A DNA stretch of 59,899 bases from JAHJGG01 sp041658785 (GTDB taxonomy: Bacteria; Patescibacteriota; Patescibacteriia; Magasanikbacterales; UBA922): NCBI GenBank assembly GCA_041658785.1, contig JBAZZL010000004.1, positions 1-59,899 on the forward strand, in the 5' to 3' direction. The translations under genes were made by a program, and so were the position numbers. Each line of letters opens with the position of its first letter. Position 1 is the first letter of the stretch. This document shows, piece after piece, positions 32,611 through 40,708 of this stretch. Below the pieces are notes generated by a model. It made no database searches. It was given only the letters and a program-made list of their open reading frames with translations, and was not told the origin of the DNA.

Positions 32611-33126
32611 CTAATGGAGCGTTGCCAGCGCCGCGGCGATGGACCGGGCGTACCACTCCTGCCAGTAGGGCAGGAACTCCCAGCCGAAATCTCGATCGCG
32701 GCTGAAATGATGCCTCTCCTCGGCCGTGGCGTCATCATCTCCACCGATCCCGAAGTCTACTACCCCGTCAAAACTCTGGTCGCTCCAGGTCTCCACCAGA
32801 TCTTCTCCGTATGTTCCTTCCGGGCGAACCCACACGGACAAATGTCCGGGGATGGGCACAGTAACGCCTTCTATGGTTACCTCCCGTTCGGGACTGTGGT
32901 ACATAGTGTACATCTGTCCCTCGTAGCGGAAAACCACCCACACCGCGAACATGACCCCCCGGGATAGAAACCCACGGGTCTCCTTGGATTGGAGCAGATC
33001 GATGACCTGCTGGATCGCGGCAGGATCGACCGGTGGATCCTCGATGAATACTGCTCCCTGGGCAAGAACCGTTGAAGATGCCAGCGCGAAGCCGGCGACG
33101 AAAAGAAAAGAAAGAACGGCGCGCAT
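32611..33126 (-). CDS. Secreted protein of unknown function (171 aa)
   Basis: The start is at ATG 33126 with AGGAG 9 nt upstream; the frame is open to 33231, but that lies on the promoter itself. The N-terminus is a classic signal peptide (MRAVLSFLFVAGFALASSTV, cleavage likely after LAQG or VLA). The mature part has VFRYEGQMYTMYHSPEREV, PIPGHLSVWVRPEGTYGEDL and a His/Trp-rich end (ERHHFSRDRDFGWEFLPYWQ). GC-rich codons and a self-contained promoter and terminator mark it as a distinct unit, possibly acquired. No family recognised. Confidence 0.75.
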   Translation of the reverse strand: MRAVLSFLFVAGFALASSTVLAQGAVFIEDPPVDPAAIQQVIDLLQSKETRGFLSRGVMFAVWVVFRYEGQMYTMYHSPEREVTIEGVTVPIPGHLSVWVRPEGTYGEDLVETWSDQSFDGVVDFGIGGDDDATAEERHHFSRDRDFGWEFLPYWQEWYARSIAAALATLH

Positions 33127-33202
33127 CGTGTGTTTCTCCTGTTTATGCGCGATTCGTGCCCGGCCACCACGGCCAAGCACGGTCATTTCTAAATGACAGG
33201 AG

Positions 33203-33231
33203 AGTATAGTAAAAACCTTCTCCTCTGTCAA
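33203..33231 (-). promoter_or_regulatory. Promoter of the secreted-protein gene
   Basis: TTGACA-17 bp-TATACT on the minus strand. It is divergent from the pyrimidine promoter at 33256, with only 24 bp between the two -35 elements. Confidence 0.85.
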
Positions 33232-33255
33232 GAGGGTCTAATATCCACACCCCCC

Positions 33256-33284
33256 TTGCTAAAATTTTAGAATTCTGGTATTAT
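33256..33284 (+). promoter_or_regulatory. Promoter of the pyrimidine cluster leader
   Basis: TTGCTA-17 bp-TATTAT. The leader-peptide ATG is only 11 bp past the -10, so that message would be leaderless or nearly so. Confidence 0.65.
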
Positions 33285-33294
33285 CTATAAAAGT

Positions 33295-33339
33295 ATGACA
33301 AAAATTACTGAACACAATCTAAAGCCGAACAAAAAATGA
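33295..33339 (+). CDS. Putative leader peptide (14 aa) before carA
   Basis: ATG MTKITEHNLKPNKK stop, immediately after the promoter and 5 bp before a terminator. The arrangement promoter, tiny ORF, terminator, operon is that of transcription attenuation. Codons are not strongly biased to one amino acid. It may simply be a chance ORF in an sRNA. Confidence 0.35.
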   Translation: MTKITEHNLKPNKK

Positions 33340-33344
33340 GACAA

Positions 33345-33372
33345 ACCATCCCGCGCGGATGGTATTTTTTTA
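33345..33372 (+). terminator. Terminator / possible attenuator ahead of carA
   Basis: ACCATCC-CGCGC-GGATGGT followed by AT7. It stands between the promoter and carA (33541), so the pyrimidine genes need readthrough or another promoter; none is obvious in 33373-33540. Confidence 0.75.
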
Positions 33373-33384
33373 ATCCGTCGTTAA

Positions 33385-33531
33385 ATCTACCCCGCTTTAG
33401 CGGGGGTCGCGGGGCTTTAGCCCCAATTCCAATAAATATACGAGCTAAAGCTCGCGAAACCTCGGCTAAAGCCGAGTAGATTAAGCAGATATTAACCTCG
33501 GCTAAAGCCGAGTAGATTAAGCAGATATTTA
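33385..33531. repeat. CTAAAGC palindromes and a 36-bp tandem duplication
   Basis: Nested palindromes (CCCCGCTTTAGCGGGG, CGGGGCTTTAGCCCC, CGAGCTAAAGCTCG). Then two tandem 36-bp copies (33459-33494 and 33495-33530) starting ACCTCGGCTAAAGCCGAG. They lie between the putative attenuator and carA. Confidence 0.85.
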
Positions 33532-33540
33532 TTCAATGGT

Positions 33541-34710
33541 ATGAAATCCACTCCCTCAAAACTAATCCTAAAAAACAAAACCCAATTCCCCGGCTACTCC
33601 CCGTCGTGGCAGACCGACTGGTATTCCGGCGAAGTCGTTTTCACTACCGGCATGACCGGTTATGTGGAGACGCTCACCGATCCGTCTTACGCCGGGCAGA
33701 TCATCGTCTTCACTTATCCGCTGATCGGCAACTATGGCGTCCCTGCCGTAAAGACGCCCCGTTGGGGCGTCTCTGGCGCCCGTTGGGGCGTCTCTCGTCA
33801 TGGCATCTCCGGCTGGGAGTCAAACAAAATCCACGCCGCCGGCGTCGTCGTCTCCGAAGCGTGCGAGAATTGGAGCCACGCGGACGGAAAATTGTCATTG
33901 CTGGAATGGTTAAAAGAGCAGAAAGTGCCAATTATTACCGGCGTAGACACACGGGCGTTGACGAAGATGTTGAGAGAATATGGAGTGATGCTTGGAGCGA
34001 TTAACACGAGGCACGAGGCACGTAACACGAGACACGAAACACGAAACACGAAACTGGAAACAATTGTCCGATTACCAATTACTAATTATAAATTCATTGA
34101 TCCAAATAAAAAAAACCTTGTAGCAAAAGTATCCTGCAAAAAAAAGAAAACCTACGGCAAGGGCAAAAAAATCATTTTCGCCGTTGACTGCGGCATGAAG
34201 GAAAGTATTATGCGGGAATTAAAAAAGTTTGACCTGACGATTCACCGCGTGCCGTATAATTATGATTATACCAAGGAGAAGTTTGACGGCGTCGTATTGT
34301 CCAACGGTCCCGGAGATCCGATGATGGCGAACGAAACGATTGAGATTTTGAAACGGGCGATGAAATTCAAAAAACCGATCTTTGGCATCTGTCTCGGTTC
34401 ACAACTGATGGGTCTCGCGGCCGGAGCAAAAACCTACAAACTGCCATACGGACATCGCGGGCAGAACCAGCCGGTAATTGAAACCGCGACCAAACGCTGT
34501 TATATCACCAGTCAAAATCACGGTTATGCTGTTAACGAAAAATCATTGCCGCGCGATTGGCGGGTAAATTTTCGCAATCTGAACGACGGCTCGGTGGAAG
34601 GCGTGGCGCATAAACGCCTGCCGTTTTTTTCGGTACAGTTTCATCCGGAAGCGGCGCCGGGGCCTACTGATACGGCTCGGTTGTTTAGACAATTTTATGA
34701 ATTGTTGTAA
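33541..34710 (+). CDS. carA: Carbamoyl-phosphate synthase, small (glutaminase) subunit
   Basis: Releases ammonia from glutamine for CarB. The N-terminal domain (LILKNKTQFPGYS, FTTGMTGYVETLTDPSYAGQIIVFTYPLIGNYG) is followed by a class I amidotransferase: SNGPGDP (255-260), catalytic Cys284 in FGICLGSQLMGLAAG, GHRGQNQPV, and His368/Glu370 in VQFHPEAAPGPTDT. Two repeat-derived inserts are in frame: 33745-33797 (duplicated GACGCCCCGTTGGGGCGTC palindrome, protein TPRWGVSGARWGVS) and 34003-34062 (CACGAGRCACG repeats, protein NTRHEARNTRHETRNT). The active site is intact, so a functional enzyme is expected. First gene of the pyrimidine cluster. Confidence 0.96.
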   Translation: MKSTPSKLILKNKTQFPGYSPSWQTDWYSGEVVFTTGMTGYVETLTDPSYAGQIIVFTYPLIGNYGVPAVKTPRWGVSGARWGVSRHGISGWESNKIHAAGVVVSEACENWSHADGKLSLLEWLKEQKVPIITGVDTRALTKMLREYGVMLGAINTRHEARNTRHETRNTKLETIVRLPITNYKFIDPNKKNLVAKVSCKKKKTYGKGKKIIFAVDCGMKESIMRELKKFDLTIHRVPYNYDYTKEKFDGVVLSNGPGDPMMANETIEILKRAMKFKKPIFGICLGSQLMGLAAGAKTYKLPYGHRGQNQPVIETATKRCYITSQNHGYAVNEKSLPRDWRVNFRNLNDGSVEGVAHKRLPFFSVQFHPEAAPGPTDTARLFRQFYELL

Positions 34711-34724
34711 AAAAATAAAGTTTT

Positions 34725-34888
34725 GCAGCCCGACAACCCTATCCCCAACCCCTTTCCCTTCCCGTATCCGACGGGACAAGTACGAAGGGAAAGGGGCTAA
34801 CGATTGAATTTAAGTTAACCTTACTTTATTTGGTTCTCCTTCCCTTCATAAGGGAAGGAGACAGAGGTAGGGTTGTCGGGCTACCGCC
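34725..34888. mobile_element. MITE-like element, copy 2 (between carA and carB)
   Basis: 164 bp with terminal inverted repeats GCAGCCCGACAACCCTA and TAGGGTTGTCGGGCTACC; inner palindromes CCCCTTTCCCTTC and CTCCTTCCCTT. It ends 12 bp before the carB start and so supplies its upstream region. Confidence 0.85.
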
Positions 34889-34899
34889 AACCAGAGCTT

Positions 34900-37800
34900 A
34901 TGTCACAACGCAACACACAACCCCGCACTGTCTTAATCTTAGGTTCAGGTGGACTAAGAATCGGCCAAGCCGGCGAGTTTGACTATTCCGGCTCTCAAGC
35001 CATAAAAGCTTTGAAAGAAGAAGGAATAAAAACCGTCCTGATCAATCCCAACATCGCCACAGTCCAGACCGATCCGACAATGGCCAACACGGTTTATCTC
35101 CAGCCGTTGAATTTTGACATTGTCAGCAAAATTATTGCCCAGGAAAAACCGGATGGCCTGCTTTTGAGCTTTGGCGGGCAGACGGCGCTTAATTTAGGAT
35201 TGGAATTGGCAGAAAAGGGAGTATTGAAAAAATATCAAGTGGCGGTAGTGGGAACGCCGGTGCAGGCGATTAGAATTACTGAAGACAGGGATTTGTTCAA
35301 AAAAGAGCTGAACAAAATTGAAGTCAAAACGCCGAAGAGTGAAGCAGTAAAGACTGTCGCCGATGCTCTCCGCGCGGCGAAAAAAATCGGTTATCCCGTG
35401 ATGATGCGTTCAGGATTTTCTTTGGGCGGATTGGGCAGCGGAGTGGTGCGCGAGGAAAAAGAACTAAAGAAAAAAGCCGGCGAGGCCCTAAGCACTGTAC
35501 CGCAAATTTTGATTGAAGAATATTTAGGCGGGTGGAAAGAAGTGGAATATGAAGTGGTGAGGGACGGCGCTGACAACTGCATTACGGTTTGCAACATGGA
35601 AAATTTTGACCCGATGGGCATTCATACTGGCGAGAGCATTGTGGTGGCGCCTTCGCAGACCTTAAATAATCATGAGTATCATTTATTGCGCGAAGTAAGC
35701 ATCAAAATCGCCCGGCAAATTGGCATTATCGGCGAGTGCAATGTGCAGTTTGCGCTAAATCCAGAGAACAGTGATTATCGGGTAATAGAAATGAATGCCC
35801 GACTTTCCCGTTCCAGCGCCTTGGCTTCCAAAGCTACTGGCTATCCGCTCGCCTTTGTCGCGGCCAAGCTGGCTCTGGGCAAGCGTCTGGATGAACTGAA
35901 AAATGCGGTGACCCAAAAAACCTCGGCCTTTTTTGAACCAGCTCTGGATTACCTAGCGCTAAAAATTCCGCGCTGGGACACGCATAAATTAAAAACCGCC
36001 GAACGCTTTATCGGCACGGAAATGAAAAGCGTCGGCGAGGTGATGGCGATCGGCCGCTCGTTTCCCGAGGTTTTGCAAAAAGCGGTGCGGATGCTGAACC
36101 ACGGCATGACCGGAGTGCATGATTATCCGTATAAAATAAATAATATCAAAGACGAAATCGCCCGGCCGACCGACCGGCGGCTGTACGCGTTGTATAAGTT
36201 TTTTTCTGCCGGCGGTTCGGTGAACGAGGCGCATAAACTGTCCGCGATTGACCCGTGGTTTTTGCATCATATTAAAAGAATCGCAGAGGTGGAGAAATTG
36301 GAAATTAGAAACTGGAAATTAGAAACTGGAAACAAGTTACAAGTTACAAGTTACAAGTTACAAAAAGCCAAACAATTCGGCTTCTCCGACCGCGCTATCG
36401 CGACTATCGTTGGCACCGACGAAGAGGCCATTAGAACCCAACGGCTTAAAGCGGGAATCAAGCCGGTCGTAAAACAAATTGACACTCTCGCCGGCGAATT
36501 TCCGGCGCAAACGAATTATCTTTATCTGACTTATCATGGAACGAAGAATGACTTAAAACCGAGCGCGAAAAAGCCGATCGTGGTTCTCGGCTCCGGACCA
36601 TATTCAATCGGTTCGTCCGTGGAATTTGATTGGTCGGCGGTAAATACCGCGAGAACATTAAGAAAACACCATGAACAAACTATCATTATCAATTCCAATC
36701 CCGAAACCGTTTCCACGGATTATGATGAATCCAATCGGCTGTATTTTGAAGAACTGACTTTGGAACGGGTGCGAGACATCGCTGATTTTGAAAAAACCAA
36801 AGGCATCATTGTCTCGGTCGGCGGACAGATTGCCAACTCGCTCGCCATGCCGCTTTATAAATCGGGCTACAAAATTTTAGGAACATCGCCCGAAGATATC
36901 GACCGGGCCGAAGATCGGGCAAAATTTTCTTCTTTGCTTAATGAATTAAAAATTGACCAGCCGGAATGGGAAGAGGCTTCCACGATTGACAAAGCAAAAA
37001 AATTCGCGGATCGGGTGGGGTATCCGATATTAGTTCGTCCCTCGTATGTTCTCTCCGGCGCGGCCATGAACGTGGTTTATGATGAAGAAACATTAAAAAA
37101 ATATCTGACCGACGCGGCCACGGTTTCGCCGGATCATCCGGTCGTGATTTCGCGATTTTTGACCGGCGCCAAGGAGCTCGAAATTGACGGCGTGGCCGAG
37201 AAAGGAGAAATCAAAATCGAAGTCATGAGCGAACATGTAGAAAATGCCGGCGTGCATTCGGGCGACGCGACCATTGTTGTTCCGCCGCAACGGTTATACC
37301 TAGAAACCATTCGTCGCGCCAAAAGATTGGCAAGAAAAATCGTCCGCGCGCTGAATATCACCGGCCCGTTCAACATCCAATTTTTGGCCAAAGAAAATTG
37401 GTTGAAAATCATTGAATGCAATCTGCGCGCCTCTCGTTCTTTTCCGTTTGTTTCCAAAGTTACCGGATATAATCTGATAGAAATCGCCACAAAAATTTTA
37501 CTCGGCCAGCATCGCCCCGCCCAATACCACACCATGGAACTTGACTACGTCGGCGTCAAAACGCCTCAATTCTCTTATAGCCGCCTCAAAGGCGCGGATC
37601 CGGTGGCGCAAGTGGAAATGGCCTCCACCGGCGAAGTGGCCTGCATCGGCGATGATTATCTGGAAGCGTTCATGCTCTCGTGGCTCGCGACCGAACAGAC
37701 AGTCAAAGGCAAAAATATCCTGCTCTCCATTGGCAGAGAAAATAAAAACAAATTATTTGAATGGATTCAAAAGCTGGACGAAAAGGGTTGGAATATCTAT

Positions 37801-38118
37801 GCCACGGAAAACACCCACCGCTATCTCACCGAGCGCGGGGTCGGGTGTGAGTTTGTCCACAAAATCAGCGACCTATCTTCGCCGCATGTCGGCGACCTGA
37901 TTGAAGAGCGAAAAGTTGATTTGATCATCAATATCCCCCGCGGGCAGGGAAACGACTCCGACACCGACGGCTACAAAATCCGCCGCCTCGCGATTGACTA
38001 CCACATTCCTCTCATCACCAACCTCCAAATCGCGCGGTTATTTTTGCAGTGTTTGGTGGAACTAGACGTGAGTAAGCTGGAAGTGAAGGCGAGGGGGGAG
38101 TATAATGGTACGCGATAG
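34900..38118 (+). CDS. carB: Carbamoyl-phosphate synthase, large subunit
   Basis: Makes carbamoyl phosphate from bicarbonate, ammonia and two ATP. The start at 34900 (MSQRNTQPRTVLILGSGGLRIGQAGEFDYSG) matches the family; the frame extends upstream into the MITE. Two homologous ATP-grasp halves: SGFSLGGLGSG, EYLGGWKEVEYEVVRDG, MNARLSRSSALASKATGYPLA; then VVLGSGPYSIGSSVEFDW, RPSYVLSGAAMNVVYD, CNLRASRSFPFVSKVTG. A C-terminal allosteric MGS-like domain follows (LFEWIQKLDEKGWNIYATENTHRYL). The in-frame insert 36288-36366 (EKLEIRNWKLETGNKLQVTSYKLQ) sits in the oligomerisation linker and is the GAAATTRGAAATT repeat family. Confidence 0.97.
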   Translation: MSQRNTQPRTVLILGSGGLRIGQAGEFDYSGSQAIKALKEEGIKTVLINPNIATVQTDPTMANTVYLQPLNFDIVSKIIAQEKPDGLLLSFGGQTALNLGLELAEKGVLKKYQVAVVGTPVQAIRITEDRDLFKKELNKIEVKTPKSEAVKTVADALRAAKKIGYPVMMRSGFSLGGLGSGVVREEKELKKKAGEALSTVPQILIEEYLGGWKEVEYEVVRDGADNCITVCNMENFDPMGIHTGESIVVAPSQTLNNHEYHLLREVSIKIARQIGIIGECNVQFALNPENSDYRVIEMNARLSRSSALASKATGYPLAFVAAKLALGKRLDELKNAVTQKTSAFFEPALDYLALKIPRWDTHKLKTAERFIGTEMKSVGEVMAIGRSFPEVLQKAVRMLNHGMTGVHDYPYKINNIKDEIARPTDRRLYALYKFFSAGGSVNEAHKLSAIDPWFLHHIKRIAEVEKLEIRNWKLETGNKLQVTSYKLQKAKQFGFSDRAIATIVGTDEEAIRTQRLKAGIKPVVKQIDTLAGEFPAQTNYLYLTYHGTKNDLKPSAKKPIVVLGSGPYSIGSSVEFDWSAVNTARTLRKHHEQTIIINSNPETVSTDYDESNRLYFEELTLERVRDIADFEKTKGIIVSVGGQIANSLAMPLYKSGYKILGTSPEDIDRAEDRAKFSSLLNELKIDQPEWEEASTIDKAKKFADRVGYPILVRPSYVLSGAAMNVVYDEETLKKYLTDAATVSPDHPVVISRFLTGAKELEIDGVAEKGEIKIEVMSEHVENAGVHSGDATIVVPPQRLYLETIRRAKRLARKIVRALNITGPFNIQFLAKENWLKIIECNLRASRSFPFVSKVTGYNLIEIATKILLGQHRPAQYHTMELDYVGVKTPQFSYSRLKGADPVAQVEMASTGEVACIGDDYLEAFMLSWLATEQTVKGKNILLSIGRENKNKLFEWIQKLDEKGWNIYATENTHRYLTERGVGCEFVHKISDLSSPHVGDLIEERKVDLIINIPRGQGNDSDTDGYKIRRLAIDYHIPLITNLQIARLFLQCLVELDVSKLEVKARGEYNGTR

Positions 38119-38262
38119 TCATTCCGAGCGTAGTCCCGATTCGCATCGGGACGGAACCGAGGAATCCCTTAACGAGTGAACGCGCAAAAGAGAGGTAAAT
38201 TGAGATAAGATGGAGATAATGTTGAGATAAGTAGAGTTAGGTGAAAGGGTAAAAAATTTATT
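38119..38262. repeat. Intergenic palindrome and GAGATAA direct repeats
   Basis: GTCCCGATTCGCATCGGGAC palindrome inside an ATTCCGAGCGTAG...GGAATCCC element, then three direct copies of TTGAGATAA or GGAGATAA (38199-38232). No gene. Confidence 0.6.
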
Positions 38263-38263
38263 T

Positions 38264-38812
38264 ATGTTAGAACAATCTCATAACCATAGAGAAATCACAC
38301 CGAATTTTCTTAGCAAAGTGTCTGAGCTTGCCGAGCAAAGAATACACGAACTTTTTGAAATTGCCAAAGGCCTCGGCGTTGAAATTTTTTCTTTAAAAGA
38401 GAGTAAACAAAAAATTTTGGAACAAGTTAGAGATGGTCTGCCTCAGCGCTATGAACTTGTTGTGCAGAAACTTCAAGAGGAAGGATTAAGTCTAGAAGAT
38501 TTGTCCAAGGAAGTATTGCTCGACCGTATGCTCGGAATTGACATTCTTTTTAGATACAAAGGAAAAAATTATGCTATTGATGTTACTACTGGTAAACATA
38601 CTGTGGTAAAGAATAAACAGAAAAAATTTCAAAAAATGGAAAAAGTGTACAGACAGCTCGGTATCGACCATGCTCTGGTTATCCGACTCAAGGAAGCGGT
38701 TACGGAAGATATTGTTTTAGATCTATTCTCCAGACTAGAAAACATGGATGAAACTCAAAACACCTTCTCTATAGTTATGCGATATCCTGAAACAAAGCGA
38801 AAAAGAAAGTGA
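38264..38812 (+). CDS. Unknown protein, possible PD-(D/E)XK-like core
   Basis: 182 residues, not confidently recognised. The N-terminal half is helical (SELAEQRIHELFEIAKGLGVE). The C-terminal half has GIDILFRYKGKNYAIDVTTGK (D93, D106, K111) followed by a helix and HALVIRL, which resembles the D...(D/E)xK strand-turn-strand of PD-(D/E)XK nucleases, although Asp-Val-Thr-Thr-Gly-Lys has wider spacing than usual. It lies beside a decayed RhuM gene in a small accessory island within the pyrimidine cluster. It could be a restriction-like or repair enzyme; the function is a guess. Confidence 0.6.
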   Translation: MLEQSHNHREITPNFLSKVSELAEQRIHELFEIAKGLGVEIFSLKESKQKILEQVRDGLPQRYELVVQKLQEEGLSLEDLSKEVLLDRMLGIDILFRYKGKNYAIDVTTGKHTVVKNKQKKFQKMEKVYRQLGIDHALVIRLKEAVTEDIVLDLFSRLENMDETQNTFSIVMRYPETKRKRK

Positions 38813-38852
38813 CAAAAAACGAAGATAAAATTTTTACTCCATCACATAACTA

Positions 38853-39242
38853 ATGGGAAATAGCATTATGAAAAATAATAATAAACAAATCGCCATTTAT
38901 CAGTCGCCAAACGGAGCGGTAGAGGTTCGTGTTGATGTGAATAAAGAAACGATTTTTTTGACCCAGCAACAAGTGAGCGAGCTTTTTAATGTGCAAAAAG
39001 CGGCTATTTCCAAACACGCCAAAAAAATTTTTGACACCGGTGAATTAGACAAAAAATCAACCGTTTCCATTTTGGAAACAGTTCAAACCGAAGGAATTGG
39101 ACAGATCAAATTATCTTTTCAAAAAGACCGGCGAGCGAAAAGTTAACGACAACGCCCTGACTGCGCTTGCCTTGCTAATCGCCGAAAGCGATCCGAAGGA
39201 TAAGGAAGTAATGATCAGGATTATAAAAAATTTAATTATCTA
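38853..39242 (+). pseudogene. Degraded RhuM-family gene
   Basis: The first frame (38853-39146) starts with the RhuM N-terminus: IAIYQSPNGAVEVRVDVNKE, FLTQQQVSELFNVQKAAISKH, IFDTGELDKKSTVS. It then passes an AAAAA run, and the next frame continues with the family's C-terminal end (KTGERKVNDNALTALALLIA, ESDPKDKEVMIRIIKNLI, stop at 39242). The central ~200 residues expected for RhuM (usually >300 aa) are missing, so this is an internal deletion plus frameshift. Family knowledge: RhuM genes are common accessory genes in mobile islands, with no firmly established biochemical role. Confidence 0.8.
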
Positions 39243-39266
39243 AAAAACCTAAACCTATCAACATTT

Positions 39267-40190
39267 ATGCCCAAACCATCTTTCAAAAATCGCAGTATCA
39301 TCTCTATCCAAGAATTAACCAAGGAAGAAATTCTTTATGTGCTCAAAAAAGCCGCGGAACTCAAGAAAAAACCGCAACCAAAATTGCTGGAAAAATACGT
39401 CCTCGGCAGTTGTTTTTTTGAACCATCCACCCGCACGCGGCTGTCGTTTGAAACCGCGATGCAACGGTTGGGCGGCAGAGTGGTTGGATTTGCCGACGCT
39501 GGAGTTACTTCTGCCAAAAAGGGAGAGACAATTTATGACTCAATTAAAATAATCGGCCAGTATGTGGATGTGATTGCCATGCGCCATCCGATTGAAGGAT
39601 CAGCGAGGAGGGCGTCGGAGGCGACTGACAAGCCTATTTTAAACGGCGGCGACGGCGCTAATCAGCACCCCACCCAGACTTTGCTTGATTTGTTCACTAT
39701 CCAAGAAACGCAAAAAAAATTAAACAGCCTGTCAATCGCTTTGGTTGGGGATCTTAAGTACGGGCGCACGACGCATTCGCTGGCGCAGGCCCTGGCTCAT
39801 TTTAACGCTCGTTTGTATTTTGTCGCCCCAGAGTCGTTGCAAATGCCGGGCTATATCTCTGATGAACTGAAAGATAAAGGCGTTAAATTTACCTGCCACG
39901 ATAAAATTGAGTCTGTCATAAATAAAATTGATATATTATATATGACGAGAATCCAAAGCGAGAGATTTACCGATCAGATGGAATATGAAAGGGTAAAAAA
40001 TGCTTTTGTCCTGGATGTTAAAATGCTGGATAAAGTAAAATCCAATCTTAAAATAATGCATCCTCTGCCAAGAATAAATGAGATCGCTCTGGAGGTGGAT
40101 AAAACTAAACACGCTTATTATTTTCAGGAAGCGGAAAACGGGCTTTATGTCCGTCAAGCGCTGCTTGCTTTAGTTTTGGGCAAGCGCTAA
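39267..40190 (+). CDS. pyrB: Aspartate carbamoyltransferase, catalytic chain
   Basis: Joins carbamoyl phosphate and aspartate, the committed pyrimidine step. 307 residues with FFEPSTRTRLSFETAMQRLGG (carbamoyl-phosphate site), KGETIYDSIKIIGQYVDVIAMRHP (the Lys loop), GDGANQHPTQTLLDLFTI, VGDLKYGRTTHSLAQAL and MHPLPRINEIALEVDKTKHAYYFQEAENGLYVRQALLALVLG. It is followed 28 bp later by pyrI, so the holoenzyme is expected to be the allosteric PyrB-PyrI dodecamer. Confidence 0.97.
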   Translation: MPKPSFKNRSIISIQELTKEEILYVLKKAAELKKKPQPKLLEKYVLGSCFFEPSTRTRLSFETAMQRLGGRVVGFADAGVTSAKKGETIYDSIKIIGQYVDVIAMRHPIEGSARRASEATDKPILNGGDGANQHPTQTLLDLFTIQETQKKLNSLSIALVGDLKYGRTTHSLAQALAHFNARLYFVAPESLQMPGYISDELKDKGVKFTCHDKIESVINKIDILYMTRIQSERFTDQMEYERVKNAFVLDVKMLDKVKSNLKIMHPLPRINEIALEVDKTKHAYYFQEAENGLYVRQALLALVLGKR

Positions 40191-40218
40191 TTTTATTATT
40201 AGTAATAAATTTAATCTT

Positions 40219-40707
40219 ATGTCTAAAGTAATAATTCCCAAAGATCTGCCAACGGTAAAAGTTTTTGCCATTAAAGAAGGCACGGTGGTAGATCACATTA
40301 AAGCAGGCAACGCGCTGAAGATTATCCGCATTCTCAATTTGGCTGACAATCAAAAAGTAGTGACTGTCGGCTTGAATTTGTCCAGCAAAACTCTTGGCCT
40401 AAAAGATATTATTAAGGTTGAAAAGCGCGAATTAACGGCTGACGAAATTAGCCGGGTAGCGATTCTCGCGCCGCAGGCGACAATCAATATAGTTAGAAAT
40501 TATAAAATTGACAAAAAATTTCAAGCGGAAATGCCAAAAGTAATAGAATATGTCGTCGTCTGCCCCAATCCCAAATGTCTCACCAATAATGAGAGCGTGC
40601 CGACCAAATTTAACGTAGCTTTTAAGGCGGATGGCATCCGTTTGAAATGCCATTATTGCGAAAAGATATTTAGAGAACACGAAATAGTCAGTTATAAAAA
40701 TAATTAA
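40219..40707 (+). CDS. pyrI: Aspartate carbamoyltransferase, regulatory chain
   Basis: 162 residues. The N-terminal nucleotide-binding domain (FAIKEGTVVDHIKAGNALKIIRIL, VTVGLNLSSKTLGLKDIIKVEKREL) is followed by a C-terminal zinc domain with four Cys (VCPNPKCLTNN and LKCHYCEKIF). This predicts CTP/ATP feedback control of PyrB. The stop is 1 bp before the pyrC start. Confidence 0.96.
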   Translation: MSKVIIPKDLPTVKVFAIKEGTVVDHIKAGNALKIIRILNLADNQKVVTVGLNLSSKTLGLKDIIKVEKRELTADEISRVAILAPQATINIVRNYKIDKKFQAEMPKVIEYVVVCPNPKCLTNNESVPTKFNVAFKADGIRLKCHYCEKIFREHEIVSYKNN

Positions 40708-40708
40708 A

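Noticed and set aside
34873..34899. An upstream carB start inside the MITE
   Set aside because: The conserved N-terminus begins at 34900; the upstream codons are the element's terminal repeat.
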